Shown: piece after piece, positions 16,446 through 25,468 of the stretch | Layout: each line of letters begins with the position of its first letter | Numbering within the stretch: the first letter of the stretch is position 1 | Origin: Butyrivibrio sp. | Lineage (GTDB): Bacteria > Bacillota > Clostridia > Lachnospirales > Lachnospiraceae | Direction: 5' to 3' | NCBI GenBank assembly: GCA_016297265.1 | Contig: JAEDHB010000008.1 | Span: 1-58,551 of the forward strand | DNA length: 58,551 nt | Position numbers and translations under genes: made by a program | The notes under the pieces: generated by a model | What the model saw: the letters and a program-made list of their open reading frames with translations, nothing else | Told to the model about the DNA's origin: nothing | Databases searched by the model: none

Positions 16446-17723
16446 ATGATTAGTAATGTTTACAACTACTATATGGCGGAGTATGGTTCCAAGCCATACA
16501 ACAAGCATAGTATTCATAAGAAGAGCGAATTACGCGACATCTACAATAACATTGTTAAGATTAACAAGTTAAGTCCTTTCTTTGATGTAGATGTATCAGA
16601 AGCATCCCAAAAACGTGCAATAGATATCAAAGAGAACGCCAATAGCCTTTTGGCAATAACTGACGAGCTTTCAGATGCAGAAAGCGGCAATATGACTTTC
16701 AAGAGTATTGCGCAGACCAGCAATGATTCCATTGTCAAAGCCGAATACATTGGCGAAAATAAAACCTTCGGAGATTCTCCGGGATTTACAATTGAAGTTG
16801 AACAGCTGGCCAGCCCTCAGGTTAATACAGGCAAATTCCTCAGCAACAGGGCACGCAATCTTTTCAGCGGAAAATATTCTTTTGATGTTAATATATCTTC
16901 TATTACATACGAACTGCAGTTCTCTGTCAAGGACGAAGAAAACAATCTCGACATCCAGAACAAATTGAGTCGGCTTATCAATAAGTCCAATATTGGTCTG
17001 AATGCGGAAGTCATCTCCACGGATGATAATCGTTCAGCATTGAAGCTGACCTCCAATATGACAGGTGTCGGTGAGAAACCGGTTATTTTCACAGTGACGG
17101 ACAATGACACCAATGCTCTGTCCGGCGTTGTTGACACACTTGGCCTTGACCAGACCACAGAATTCCCTGGCAATGCAGTATTCAAGCTTAATGGTGATCG
17201 GAAAATATCCTCTTCCAACAATTTTACGGTGGACAGGCAATTTGAGATTACGCTTCTTGATGTCAGCGAAAAAGACGACGCCGTCAAAGTAGGCCTCAAA
17301 CAGAATCTTGATTCGTTGATAGACAGTCTGCATGAACTTGTGAACAGTTACAATTCGCTTACGACTCTTGCAAGAGAAGGCACGGGTTCCGGCAGCGGCA
17401 AATTATACAGCGACCTCATCAACACGGCAGCAAGCTATGAGGATGTACTCGCATCCAATGGATTAAGCGTTACTGAAATGGGATTAATCGAAATAGATGA
17501 TGAGAAATTAAAGCAATCATCAGAAGATGGAGAACTTCTGGATACCTTATCCCAGATTGGCAAATTCAAAAATGCCCTTCAGAAAAAAGCCCAGGCCATC
17601 ACGCTCAACCCAATGGAATACATCAATAAAGCCATCGTAAGTTATAAAAACCCTGCACGACCAAGTGCAGATCCATATACCACATCAATTTACAGCGGTA
17701 TGATGTACAATGGTTATTGTTAG
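16446..17723 (+). CDS. FliD-like protein lacking canonical terminal domains
   Basis: This 425-residue protein resembles the middle of the flagellar cap protein FliD (HAP2). It has an IEVEQLASPQVNTGKFL segment like the VTQLAS segment of FliD, then ridge-like beta repeats, and a C-terminal part with LASNGLSVTEMGLIEIDDEKL. It lacks the FliD N-terminal start (MPIRLSGMNSGLDTEALV in the fliD of this window) and the C-terminal coiled coil. The start has a strong AAGGAGGTGA site. The C-terminus is rich in Tyr, Met and Gly and ends in Cys. It stands alone between two strand switches and ends in a terminator. A role in the filament cap or in adhesion is inferred. Confidence 0.65.
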   Translation: MISNVYNYYMAEYGSKPYNKHSIHKKSELRDIYNNIVKINKLSPFFDVDVSEASQKRAIDIKENANSLLAITDELSDAESGNMTFKSIAQTSNDSIVKAEYIGENKTFGDSPGFTIEVEQLASPQVNTGKFLSNRARNLFSGKYSFDVNISSITYELQFSVKDEENNLDIQNKLSRLINKSNIGLNAEVISTDDNRSALKLTSNMTGVGEKPVIFTVTDNDTNALSGVVDTLGLDQTTEFPGNAVFKLNGDRKISSSNNFTVDRQFEITLLDVSEKDDAVKVGLKQNLDSLIDSLHELVNSYNSLTTLAREGTGSGSGKLYSDLINTAASYEDVLASNGLSVTEMGLIEIDDEKLKQSSEDGELLDTLSQIGKFKNALQKKAQAITLNPMEYINKAIVSYKNPARPSADPYTTSIYSGMMYNGYC

Positions 17724-17757
17724 CCACTTTCCTGATATTTCGGGAAAGTGGTTTTTT
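17724..17757 (+). terminator. Intrinsic terminator after the FliD-like gene
   Basis: A 9-bp stem, CCACTTTCC with GGAAAGTGG (17724-17732 and 17743-17751), is followed by six T residues. It starts at the base after the stop codon. Confidence 0.9.
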
Positions 17758-18238
17758 AATCCGGTTTCTGCATTATTCTTCTAAGCTTCTGACGGGCTCT
17801 GGTCATCCTCTGCAAAACAGCCTGCTGGGACATACCCATCTGATACGCAATCGTCTTGGTATCACAATCCTTATAATAATGTAAAAATAAGATTTGGCGA
17901 TCCTCGACACTTAGTTTCTTAATCGCATTCTCCAGATCAACCTTAAGCTCAACCATAGCGTCAACCCCTATTATTGCTTTTACGCCATAGCATTCGTCAT
18001 AAGGTACCTGTCTGTAGGACCATTTGCGGTATTTTTCGATTTTTTCATCGCAAAGTTCCTTCAGCTTTTCAAATGCTTCTTCCTGAGAAAGTCTTTTAAA
18101 ATATCTGCATCTCTCCATCACACAGACAAAAACTTCCTCAACGATGTCCCGGCAGTCACTGCCGGTCCCGATGCGGCTGCTCACATAATCGCACAGCGCA
18201 CCATAGCTCTCCTGATAGATTTGAAAAATTCTTTTCAT
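17756..18238 (-). CDS. Small ECF-type RNA polymerase sigma factor
   Basis: 160 residues from the ATG at 18236-18238 (MKRIFQIYQESYGALCDYV), chosen because a GGAGG site lies just upstream. The longer frame from 18367 runs into the neighbouring glycosyltransferase. Residues about 5-75 look like a diverged sigma region 2. Residues 105-155 are a clear region 4 helix-turn-helix (LSVEDRQILFLHYYKDCDTK, then QMGMSQQAVLQRMTRARQKLRR). No anti-sigma gene is adjacent. It follows the glycosyltransferase gene at 18315 by 76 bases on the same strand, so the two may be cotranscribed. Its target genes are unknown. Confidence 0.8.
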   Translation of the reverse strand: MKRIFQIYQESYGALCDYVSSRIGTGSDCRDIVEEVFVCVMERCRYFKRLSQEEAFEKLKELCDEKIEKYRKWSYRQVPYDECYGVKAIIGVDAMVELKVDLENAIKKLSVEDRQILFLHYYKDCDTKTIAYQMGMSQQAVLQRMTRARQKLRRIMQKPD

Positions 18239-18314
18239 TTTCACCTCCAATCCTCCCCTGCAAATATACAGACGACATTTAGAGGTCAAGCTTATAGCTT
18301 TTTTGAAAAAAATT

Positions 18315-19472
18315 TTATAATCCGTCAACAATTTCCGCCATACAATCAAAGCGGCCGGAATAATCATGATATTGTGTTACCAGCTCCTGACCACGTTTTG
18401 CGATGGCCCTGCGCTCCTCTTCATGGCTAAGATAGTATTTTATTTTCTCAATTAGTTCGGCAGTGTTTTTAAACCATACAATATTAACTCCGTCCTCAAA
18501 ATACAAAGGAAGCTCCGGTTGATAATTCGTTATGCAGAATCCGCCGGCGCCCAGAATATCCCACACGCGAAGCGGAATTCCGCTTCTTATGCTCCTAAGC
18601 GTAAGGTTGAGATTAATCTTACTTCTGTTAAAAATCAAAGGAGCCTCACTCCAGTAATCCGCTGTGCCACAATTATGTGCCTTAACAAAATCCGCGTCCT
18701 CATCATCAGTATATACATTGACATCACAAAGCAAGGACAACCTGGTCAAAAGCTTACGCCTCTCGACATTTGCAATTTTGTAGCTCAACACCGTAGTGCT
18801 GAAAATTAAATCAAGATCGGAGAATGAGCGGTCCGTTTTATCAAGCACAAAATATTTTGACAATTCCTCAAGCATATCCGCATCCAAGGCATCATCCAAA
18901 AGATAGCGCTCATGCACTTCCGTCTGAAGCTTAATCACCGCATCAAAATAACCCTTCATGTATTCAGGGAAATGTTCATACAGATTGTCATATGAATTCT
19001 TATTGTACATACTTCCGACAAAGGACAAATCCGCATAAAACTTGCCGGAATTATCATTCGCAATGATTTGGGATACACGATCAGTATCAACGCACAGCGG
19101 AAGATAGTATACCGGAGCCCCCATTTCTTCAAATATCATCTGGTCAAATTTATCGAAAGTAAATATCGTATTTACCGAATTGAATACTGACTCATGATGC
19201 ATAGTCGAAATAGGACTGTCACAGCACCATGATACATATCTGATATTTTTTCTCTGACATATATCCGATATAATCGGAAAATAATTCACGGACATAACAA
19301 GGTCAAAATTGCCGATATCCATTCTGTCTTCAAATCTTGAAGCAAAGGCATCATCCACCTCAAAATTTAACATCTCGCCCATGATATCTTCAACGACATG
19401 CCCACGCTTTTCCAGATTTCTGATAATATCAAACTGATTATATGCTTTCCACCTGTATAAAAGAATTTTCAT
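18315..19472 (-). CDS. CgeB/YkvP-type glycosyltransferase (copy 1)
   Basis: A 385-residue protein of the family that includes Bacillus CgeB and YkvP (GT-B fold, glycosyltransferase family 1-like C-terminus). It starts MKILLYRWKAYNQFDII. The C-terminal signature INLNLTLRSIRSGIPLRVWD followed by LGAGGF is shared with the two other copies in this window. It likely transfers a sugar to flagellin or to another surface molecule. This is inferred from its position in a cluster with Maf proteins next to flagellar genes. The start has a GGAG site at a long spacing. Confidence 0.8.
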   Translation of the reverse strand: MKILLYRWKAYNQFDIIRNLEKRGHVVEDIMGEMLNFEVDDAFASRFEDRMDIGNFDLVMSVNYFPIISDICQRKNIRYVSWCCDSPISTMHHESVFNSVNTIFTFDKFDQMIFEEMGAPVYYLPLCVDTDRVSQIIANDNSGKFYADLSFVGSMYNKNSYDNLYEHFPEYMKGYFDAVIKLQTEVHERYLLDDALDADMLEELSKYFVLDKTDRSFSDLDLIFSTTVLSYKIANVERRKLLTRLSLLCDVNVYTDDEDADFVKAHNCGTADYWSEAPLIFNRSKINLNLTLRSIRSGIPLRVWDILGAGGFCITNYQPELPLYFEDGVNIVWFKNTAELIEKIKYYLSHEEERRAIAKRGQELVTQYHDYSGRFDCMAEIVDGL

Positions 19473-19499
19473 TAACTATTACTCCATTTTTGCCGATAT
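19473..19499 (+). promoter_or_regulatory. Sigma-28 (FliA/SigD)-type promoter
   Basis: TAAC (19473-19476), a 15-nt spacer and a perfect GCCGATAT (19492-19499) match the sigma-28 pattern TAAA-N15-GCCGATAW. It lies 54 bases upstream of the small unknown gene at 19554, and so drives that gene and the Maf gene behind it. The same -10 motif is found before flgM and flagellin. Confidence 0.75.
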
Positions 19500-19553
19500 A
19501 ATGATATAATTATATAATAAATTATCATTCATTTGCAATGCAAGGAGAATACT

Positions 19554-19886
19554 ATGACAACTACCATATTGGCAGATTCTGACAAAATAATAGCTCTGTG
19601 TGATGCCATCACTGCGAAAGCATTTTCCGAAGAATCATATATGGAGGATTTGAAAGCCCTCTGCGAAATGTTACCTCAATATATAACCGGTCTTGCCTCT
19701 CTGTATTCAGAACCGGAATATTCACGCTATTCCGAAGACATTCCGGCATGGGTTTCGCTGTATCAATCCCTGGCTGACAGCACCGGTTTGGGAGATCTTC
19801 TGAATTTTCTGGATATTGTAAGCTATGAAATCCGCGAAAATGTAACAGAAGTAAAAAATATTCTCTCAAAGGAGCCGGCCATATGA
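19554..19886 (+). CDS. Small protein of unknown function upstream of Maf
   Basis: 110 residues, starting MTTTILADSDKIIALCDAIT at 19554 behind an AAGGAGAA site. A start 21 bases upstream lacks this site. It is acidic, predicted mostly helical, and has no signal peptide or membrane segment. I do not recognise the family. It is transcribed from a sigma-28-type promoter ahead of the Maf gene, so a role in flagellin modification or as a small partner of Maf is plausible but inferred. Confidence 0.75.
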   Translation: MTTTILADSDKIIALCDAITAKAFSEESYMEDLKALCEMLPQYITGLASLYSEPEYSRYSEDIPAWVSLYQSLADSTGLGDLLNFLDIVSYEIRENVTEVKNILSKEPAI

Positions 19887-19966
19887 AAATACTATACTAC
19901 CTACGATGCTGCCTTCAAAAAAATGTTCGCCCTGTGCGAAATAATGTAAATCAAATTGTGAGGTAA
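19883..19966 (+). CDS. 27-residue micro-ORF coupled to the 110-aa gene
   Basis: The frame MKILYYLRCCLQKNVRPVRN and seven further residues ends in TAA at 19964-19966. It has an AAGGAG site (19869-19874) at an 8-base spacing. Its ATG overlaps the upstream TGA as ATGA, the usual sign of translational coupling. The product is basic. Its first residues resemble MKILLYRW of the nearby CgeB-type gene, so it may be a gene remnant and not a functional peptide. It is only four bases ahead of the Maf start codon, so its translation could feed Maf translation. Confidence 0.4.
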   Translation: MKILYYLRCCLQKNVRPVRNNVNQIVR

Positions 19967-19970
19967 ACTA

Positions 19971-21644
19971 ATGACATTTAATATTGAAGAAATCGGAGAA
20001 CTGAAAATACTGACCTGTACCACCGATGACGGAAGCATTTTCCAGCTGGGGAGCAGGTATCACAAAGATAAATACCAGAAAATATGGGCGCAGAATTATA
20101 CCAGCAGCTATTCCCATGCAGTATATTTTGTCTTCGGATTCGGCGATGGAAGTTATATACGTGCATTGCTTGAAGCTGCCGACGAAAACGCTCACATTAT
20201 CATATACGAACCAAACAGTGAACTTATTCCTTTTGTAACGGAGCACTTTGATGTGTCGGATATCCTCGGAGATAAACACATTCTCCTTCTGGCTCCTGAT
20301 GCCGTCAACAATCTTGCTCAACAGCTTGCAGGCAAGATATCTCTATTGGATTTTTCAGGCATCCAGATATGCAAGCTTCCGAATTACCATCATCTTTTCA
20401 AAGAAGAATACGATTATTTCGCAAATGCTCTGTCAACCGCTGCACAGCTAACATTGGCTTCATCAAATTCTGCAAAGAACATGAGCGAAACCATCGTGGA
20501 GAACATTCTTGCCAATTTTGCGAAGCTCTCCGGCTCATATTCTATAGAAGAACTGACTTCTGTAATCACTCCGGATATGCCGGTCATAATTGTAGGTGCA
20601 GGGCCATCCCTCAACGCTTCCCTCGAATATATCAGAGTAAACCGCGATAAAGCAGTCATACTGGCGGTGGACACTGCCGTTCCGAGTCTGCTAAAGCATG
20701 ATATCACCCCTCACTTTTTCATTTCCGTTGACCCGATTAAGGAGGAATTCTGCTTTGAAGACCCAAGAGTGGCTGATATTCCGGCAATTGTTCCCATTGT
20801 ATGCAGAAAAGTAATATGCGAAAAGCGAAACGCTCCTACCTTCTTTTATGCGTCAAGCGTGCGCTTTTGTGATTTGCTGGAATATTATTATAAGATTAGC
20901 CTGCCCGTCCTCGACGCGGAATCCTCTGTTGCAAACCATGCTTTTGCCGCATGTATTTTTCTGCAGACAAAAAATGTATATCTAATCGGAGTGGATTTGG
21001 CATTCCTCAACGGAAAGACTCATGCCGTGGGTTCATCAAAAGAAAATGACACCAACAATACCACTTCCACCGAAATCGAAGGAGTCAATGGTGAAATTCT
21101 TTATACCGACCCACAGATGCATATGTACAGGGAATTGCTTGAAGAAAGAATCAGACTGCACCCGGAAATGGAAGTCACCAACCTCTCCCAGACCGGCGCC
21201 AAAATCCACGGCACAAAGCATTCCACCATCAGGGAAATGTATGAAACTCAAAAGCATACAGCTATCAATCTGGATTTCAGTAATATCAAGCCATTTACCT
21301 TTGATAAAAAGGTTATTATGAGCGACTTGATTAACAAACAGACTGATTTTAACAATAAGCTCCATGCTGTTTTGTCCAAAGTAAAAAATAATGCCTCCTT
21401 CTTAAATGACAAGGAAGCATTGCCGATAATCGAATTATGTGACAGCCTGGTATCCTTTATTCTGGGCACCGCATTCATGGAATTAATACATATCAAATCC
21501 CTGGCCAATACCATGCCGCTGCTTATGAAACTCAGGGAGAATTGCGATACAAGCCTCCGCATAAGCCGATACGCAGATTATCTGAGTGAGATACAGAAAA
21601 CCTGTAATGAAATCATACAAAAGGAAAAAGAATTACTTGAGTAA
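19971..21644 (+). CDS. Motility-associated glycosyltransferase Maf (DUF115), copy 1
   Basis: 557 residues. The DUF115 (MAF_flag10) core is recognised by VIIVGAGPSLNASLEYI (GAGPSL at 209-214), then VILAVDTAVPSLLKH and PHFFISVDP. An N-terminal domain with FVFGFGDGSYIRALL precedes it, and a helical tail follows. Family members attach nonulosonic acids such as pseudaminic or legionaminic acid to flagellin. It is under the sigma-28-type promoter at 19473. Its last 12 bases overlap the end of the convergent GT2-TPR gene. The pathway for making the donor sugar is not in the window. Confidence 0.88.
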   Translation: MTFNIEEIGELKILTCTTDDGSIFQLGSRYHKDKYQKIWAQNYTSSYSHAVYFVFGFGDGSYIRALLEAADENAHIIIYEPNSELIPFVTEHFDVSDILGDKHILLLAPDAVNNLAQQLAGKISLLDFSGIQICKLPNYHHLFKEEYDYFANALSTAAQLTLASSNSAKNMSETIVENILANFAKLSGSYSIEELTSVITPDMPVIIVGAGPSLNASLEYIRVNRDKAVILAVDTAVPSLLKHDITPHFFISVDPIKEEFCFEDPRVADIPAIVPIVCRKVICEKRNAPTFFYASSVRFCDLLEYYYKISLPVLDAESSVANHAFAACIFLQTKNVYLIGVDLAFLNGKTHAVGSSKENDTNNTTSTEIEGVNGEILYTDPQMHMYRELLEERIRLHPEMEVTNLSQTGAKIHGTKHSTIREMYETQKHTAINLDFSNIKPFTFDKKVIMSDLINKQTDFNNKLHAVLSKVKNNASFLNDKEALPIIELCDSLVSFILGTAFMELIHIKSLANTMPLLMKLRENCDTSLRISRYADYLSEIQKTCNEIIQKEKELLE

Positions 21645-22685
21645 TTCAATTCTTTCAAGAGCCTTTGAATAGGAACCGCACATGCGGTAATATTCAAGGG
21701 CTTTTTCAATGTCTCCACAGCATTCATAGATTGCTCCGACATTGTAAAAGGCCTTATAGGAATTGACTCCCTCCATCTGGCAGTCGTTTTTTTGGGTTGC
21801 CTCAAGGAACATATCAACCGCCTCCGCAAATAACATATTTTTCATATAAATCAATCCCATAAGAAAATCATATTCGGCAACATCGCCCAGATCCTGCATT
21901 AGCCCTTCCATTCCCAGGGCCTCTTCCTGCCTTCCCGAATTAATCATGGCATATCCGTAAGAGATGATTAAGTCCACAACATATTCAAGCCTAATATCCA
22001 AATCAATTGCAGTTGCCTTCGCAAACCATTCATATGCCGAATCATAATCTCCCTTCATATAATAGCTTTTACCCAATTGATATAGTACATATGCATCCTC
22101 CGAATTACGTTCATATTCTGCCGTGAGCAAAACAATATTTCTGTTCGTCTTTGCTTCTATTTCTTCCGGAGTGCCCTCATATCCCCAATGGTCAAATACT
22201 AACTCAACCTCAAAAGTGTCATAGGCCTCGCCCTCCGCAGGGACAATCTGTTCATGAATTGCTCCCTCGTATCTGAACAATCGTCTGTCATATAATCTAT
22301 TGACATATTCGCTGTATACATTTCCGTCATTTCCTCTGGTAAAATAATTTATTCTTCGGATTCTTCCGACTTCTCCCCTGTGATTATCCAACATATCGTA
22401 CACGGATTTCCAATCGGCACAGGTCAGATATTCATCCGTATCAACCATGAGTATAATGTCATTCTGTGCTTTAGAGGCAGCAAAATTTCTTGCCGCGGCG
22501 AAATCGTTACACCATTCAAAATAGTACACGGAGTCCGTATATTGTCTTGCAATTTCAACAGTATCATCCGTGGAACCGGTATCCGTAACTACGATTTCCG
22601 CCCCGGATTTTTCCAGCGCATGCAGACATTTTTTTAATTTCTGTGCTTCATTTTTTGTAATAATACAGATTGATATTACTGCCAC
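21633..22685 (-). CDS. Family 2 glycosyltransferase with C-terminal TPR repeats
   Basis: 350 residues from a GTG start (22683-22685). The GT2 domain covers about residues 1-190: ISICIITKNEA, VVTDTGSTDDT around 33-42, and the metal-binding DTDE at 82-85. TPR-like repeats follow (for example AYVLYQLGKSYYMKGDYDSA). GT2-TPR proteins of this type include SunS-like enzymes that glycosylate polypeptides. The start codon overlaps the stop of the upstream glycosyltransferase by 10 bases, so the two are translationally coupled. A peptide or flagellin substrate is inferred from context. Confidence 0.85.
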   Translation of the reverse strand: MAVISICIITKNEAQKLKKCLHALEKSGAEIVVTDTGSTDDTVEIARQYTDSVYYFEWCNDFAAARNFAASKAQNDIILMVDTDEYLTCADWKSVYDMLDNHRGEVGRIRRINYFTRGNDGNVYSEYVNRLYDRRLFRYEGAIHEQIVPAEGEAYDTFEVELVFDHWGYEGTPEEIEAKTNRNIVLLTAEYERNSEDAYVLYQLGKSYYMKGDYDSAYEWFAKATAIDLDIRLEYVVDLIISYGYAMINSGRQEEALGMEGLMQDLGDVAEYDFLMGLIYMKNMLFAEAVDMFLEATQKNDCQMEGVNSYKAFYNVGAIYECCGDIEKALEYYRMCGSYSKALERIELLK

Positions 22686-24241
22686 TTTTCTTTTTCCCTT
22701 CTGATTGCTTCGTTATACAAATTTACAAACTGCCCTTCAGTATCCAGCAGAATATTCACTCTTGCCCTCGCTCTTTTTGACATCTCTTCGTAAAACTCTT
22801 TATCTTCAACATATCTCAATATTGTCTGCAGCATTTCCTCATAATCCTCTACAACGAACTCTTCCCCTGCATTTGTATACACATCTCCAAACTCTGTGGT
22901 GACCACAGGAATTCCCTTTGACAGAGCTTCCACTGCCGATGTGCCGCCGCCCCTTCTTGTCGGATTGATATAGAGGTCGCAGCAGTCATAGTATGCCAGA
23001 ACATCATTTGCATAATCATTGTAGATTACCCTGTCCTTAAGCTCCGGATAATCTGTTTTAATTTCATCCCACTTCTTGAACAAGCCCAGAAATGCAAATT
23101 TTACATTCCTTGGTGTACGGGAAATCATATCAAGGAATTCAGGGGTTATCTCCTTATCCAGTCGACCGCCAACGATTGCAATCACAAAATCATCCTCCGT
23201 TGCATTTATTCTGTCCCTGGTAACGGTTTCCTTCTGCTCCGCCAGGCCGCTGGTAAATACGCTTTCAATGATATAATCCTCCGTTCTTCCCATCGGTTCC
23301 AATCTGTCCCTCTCACTCCGGGTAATCCTGTGTCCGATTGTTCCGTATGTGCATTCCGAAGCATCCAGCATACTTGGGCAGAGTCCAACTGTTAAAACAG
23401 GGTAAAATCTGTTACACAGAGCCGAGAAAATACTATGTCCTCCAATGGAAATGATTATTTCCGGATTCACCTTCAAAATATATGACAGTGCATTTCTGTA
23501 CTCGCCAATATCCGGTGTTTCCTGCGGCATCTGATAAAAAGGAATTGCTGTTCCGTTCCAGTTGATTGCATTTATTTTCTGATAATCCTCCACATATCCG
23601 GATTGCATTCTGTTTGGCACAGGGAGGATACCTTCGCTACTGTAGATTTCTGCAGAATTGATGAGAACAACTTCTTTTCCGAGTTTATCGATAAGCACCT
23701 TGCATCTGTCCAGACAGGTTTTGGTCGGTCCGTGATTAACAGATAGAAGTTGGCTGGTGATTACAACTACTTTATTCTTATTTCTTTTTTCATAAGGAAC
23801 ATGGGAATATGACAATCCCATTTTCTCCGCAAAACCATCACCGATTTGTCTGAGAAGAAGGTCTCTTTTGCAGGCAACCGGCACGGTATCAAGTTCCGTA
23901 TTCGTAAATACAACATTGAACATCTGAAACATAAGATAATACTTATTATACAAGGTCAGCCCTGTATCATTGATGAGAATATCATACATTTCAAGGGCGA
24001 TTGCTTCATCCTTGATTTTGGGCAAAAAAATCAGTCTGATATAAATATGGTGGAGCACATATGTTTTGGGGATGATTGAACTTATTATGTCATAAATCTC
24101 TCTATACGAATTTTGTTCGGATTCGTCAAGTATTTTCACAACATTATCCATCAGAACAATAAATGTCTCCGAAAGGTAGTTGTTATATTCTTCCAAATCC
24201 TTTGTCAACCTCCCAATGATATATTCTAAACGCTTATCCAT
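22676..24241 (-). CDS. GT-B glycosyltransferase with helical N-terminal domain
   Basis: 521 residues. The C-terminal third has the glycosyltransferase family 1/4 pattern: VIAIVGGRLDKEIT, FAFLGLFKKW, and INPTRRGGGTSAVEALSKGI with the usual conserved Glu. The first ~140 residues are helical and of unknown function. The start has a GGAG site nine bases away. It forms a two-gene unit with the downstream GT2-TPR gene. It is likely part of glycan building for flagellin or another surface protein. Confidence 0.8.
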   Translation of the reverse strand: MDKRLEYIIGRLTKDLEEYNNYLSETFIVLMDNVVKILDESEQNSYREIYDIISSIIPKTYVLHHIYIRLIFLPKIKDEAIALEMYDILINDTGLTLYNKYYLMFQMFNVVFTNTELDTVPVACKRDLLLRQIGDGFAEKMGLSYSHVPYEKRNKNKVVVITSQLLSVNHGPTKTCLDRCKVLIDKLGKEVVLINSAEIYSSEGILPVPNRMQSGYVEDYQKINAINWNGTAIPFYQMPQETPDIGEYRNALSYILKVNPEIIISIGGHSIFSALCNRFYPVLTVGLCPSMLDASECTYGTIGHRITRSERDRLEPMGRTEDYIIESVFTSGLAEQKETVTRDRINATEDDFVIAIVGGRLDKEITPEFLDMISRTPRNVKFAFLGLFKKWDEIKTDYPELKDRVIYNDYANDVLAYYDCCDLYINPTRRGGGTSAVEALSKGIPVVTTEFGDVYTNAGEEFVVEDYEEMLQTILRYVEDKEFYEEMSKRARARVNILLDTEGQFVNLYNEAIRREKEKWQ

Positions 24242-24279
24242 ATAGCACTACTCCTTATTCACAAAATATGATATAATAT

Positions 24280-24307
24280 ATATCGGAGGTTTTGTATGAA
24301 TACTTTA
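24280..24307 (-). promoter_or_regulatory. Possible sigma-28-type promoter for the 24241 glycosyltransferase
   Basis: On the minus strand TAAA (24307-24304) and TCCGATAT (24287-24280) are 16 nt apart, one more than the usual spacing. The -35 part lies inside the divergent gene at 24296. The match is weaker than at flgM, flagellin or 19473. Confidence 0.4.
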
Positions 24308-25465
24308 TTTTATCGATACGGAAGCATATGCGAACCTGACATTATAGATGCGCTTATGGAATACGGAATTAATGTAATTGAAGAAACCGTTGAGGTGAAT
24401 AATAAAAACATCACCGCAGCACAAAAAGCCGATATTGTCAGTAAACGACTTTTTGAAAGGGAATACGCTTTTGTGTTCTCGGTTAACTATTTCCCCGAGA
24501 TTTCATCAGTATGCAATATTTTCAAAATTCCGTATATTTCTCTGATTGTTGACAGCCCGATAATCGAGCTGTATTCAGATACAATAAGTAATTCATGCAA
24601 CAGAATTTTTCTCTTCGACTCAGAGCTCTACAGGGAATTTGCTCCGCAAAATCCGGACGGAATATTTTACATTCCCCTTGCAAGCAATACTAAGAGATGG
24701 GACAAAATCATCGAAATCGGCACGGGGGATTTTCATAGCGATATTTCCTTTGTGGGTTCCCTTTATACGGAAAAATGCAGATATAACAAGCTTAGCTTTC
24801 CTTCGGACAGGGTCAAAGGATATATTGACGGAATCATTGAGTCTCAGCTGAAGGTATATGGCTATTTCTTTATTGAAGAGCTGCTGACGGATCAACTGGT
24901 CCGGGATATCCTTGCAGGCAGTGACGATTTGGCGGAATTTGCAGAGTGTTACAAGGATTATTACCGTCAGATAATTGCACAATTGTATCTCGGAACACAG
25001 GTGACTGTACGGGAGCGATTTGAACTCTTTAAGAGAATATCGGAAAAATATAATGTTGACATATATACCGGCAGTGATACAGGTAATTTGCCAAAGCTTA
25101 ACAACAGAGGGATGGCCAAAACTCATACTGAGATGCCGCTGATTTTTAACCAGAGCAAAATCAATATTAATCCTACTGCTAAATCCATCCGGGCAGGAAT
25201 TCCTCTCCGGGTCTTTGATGTGCTGGGATGCGGCGGTTTTTTAATCACCAATCACCAGAACGACCTTGCCGATTGTTTTACTGCCGGAGAACACCTTGCA
25301 GTTTATGACTCGCTTGACTGTCTTGACGAGCTCCTCCGGTATTATCTGGAGCATCCGAAGGAACGCATGGAAATTGCCCGCAACGGATACGAACACGTCA
25401 AAAAATATCACACCTACACTATTCGCATCGGACAAATCATTTCAAAAGTATTTTCCAAGGAGTAA
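24296..25465 (+). CDS. CgeB/YkvP-type glycosyltransferase (copy 2)
   Basis: 389 residues, starting MNTLFYRYGSICEPDIIDAL after a CGGAGG site. It shares the architecture of copy 1, with FVFSVNYFPEISSVCNIFKI in the N-terminal half and ININPTAKSIRAGIPLRVFD followed by LGCGGF near the C-terminus. It is followed at 3 bases by copy 3 on the same strand, so the two arose by duplication or act together. Sugar and acceptor are unknown. The glycosylation-island context points to flagellin. Confidence 0.8.
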   Translation: MNTLFYRYGSICEPDIIDALMEYGINVIEETVEVNNKNITAAQKADIVSKRLFEREYAFVFSVNYFPEISSVCNIFKIPYISLIVDSPIIELYSDTISNSCNRIFLFDSELYREFAPQNPDGIFYIPLASNTKRWDKIIEIGTGDFHSDISFVGSLYTEKCRYNKLSFPSDRVKGYIDGIIESQLKVYGYFFIEELLTDQLVRDILAGSDDLAEFAECYKDYYRQIIAQLYLGTQVTVRERFELFKRISEKYNVDIYTGSDTGNLPKLNNRGMAKTHTEMPLIFNQSKININPTAKSIRAGIPLRVFDVLGCGGFLITNHQNDLADCFTAGEHLAVYDSLDCLDELLRYYLEHPKERMEIARNGYEHVKKYHTYTIRIGQIISKVFSKE

Positions 25466-25468
25466 ATC

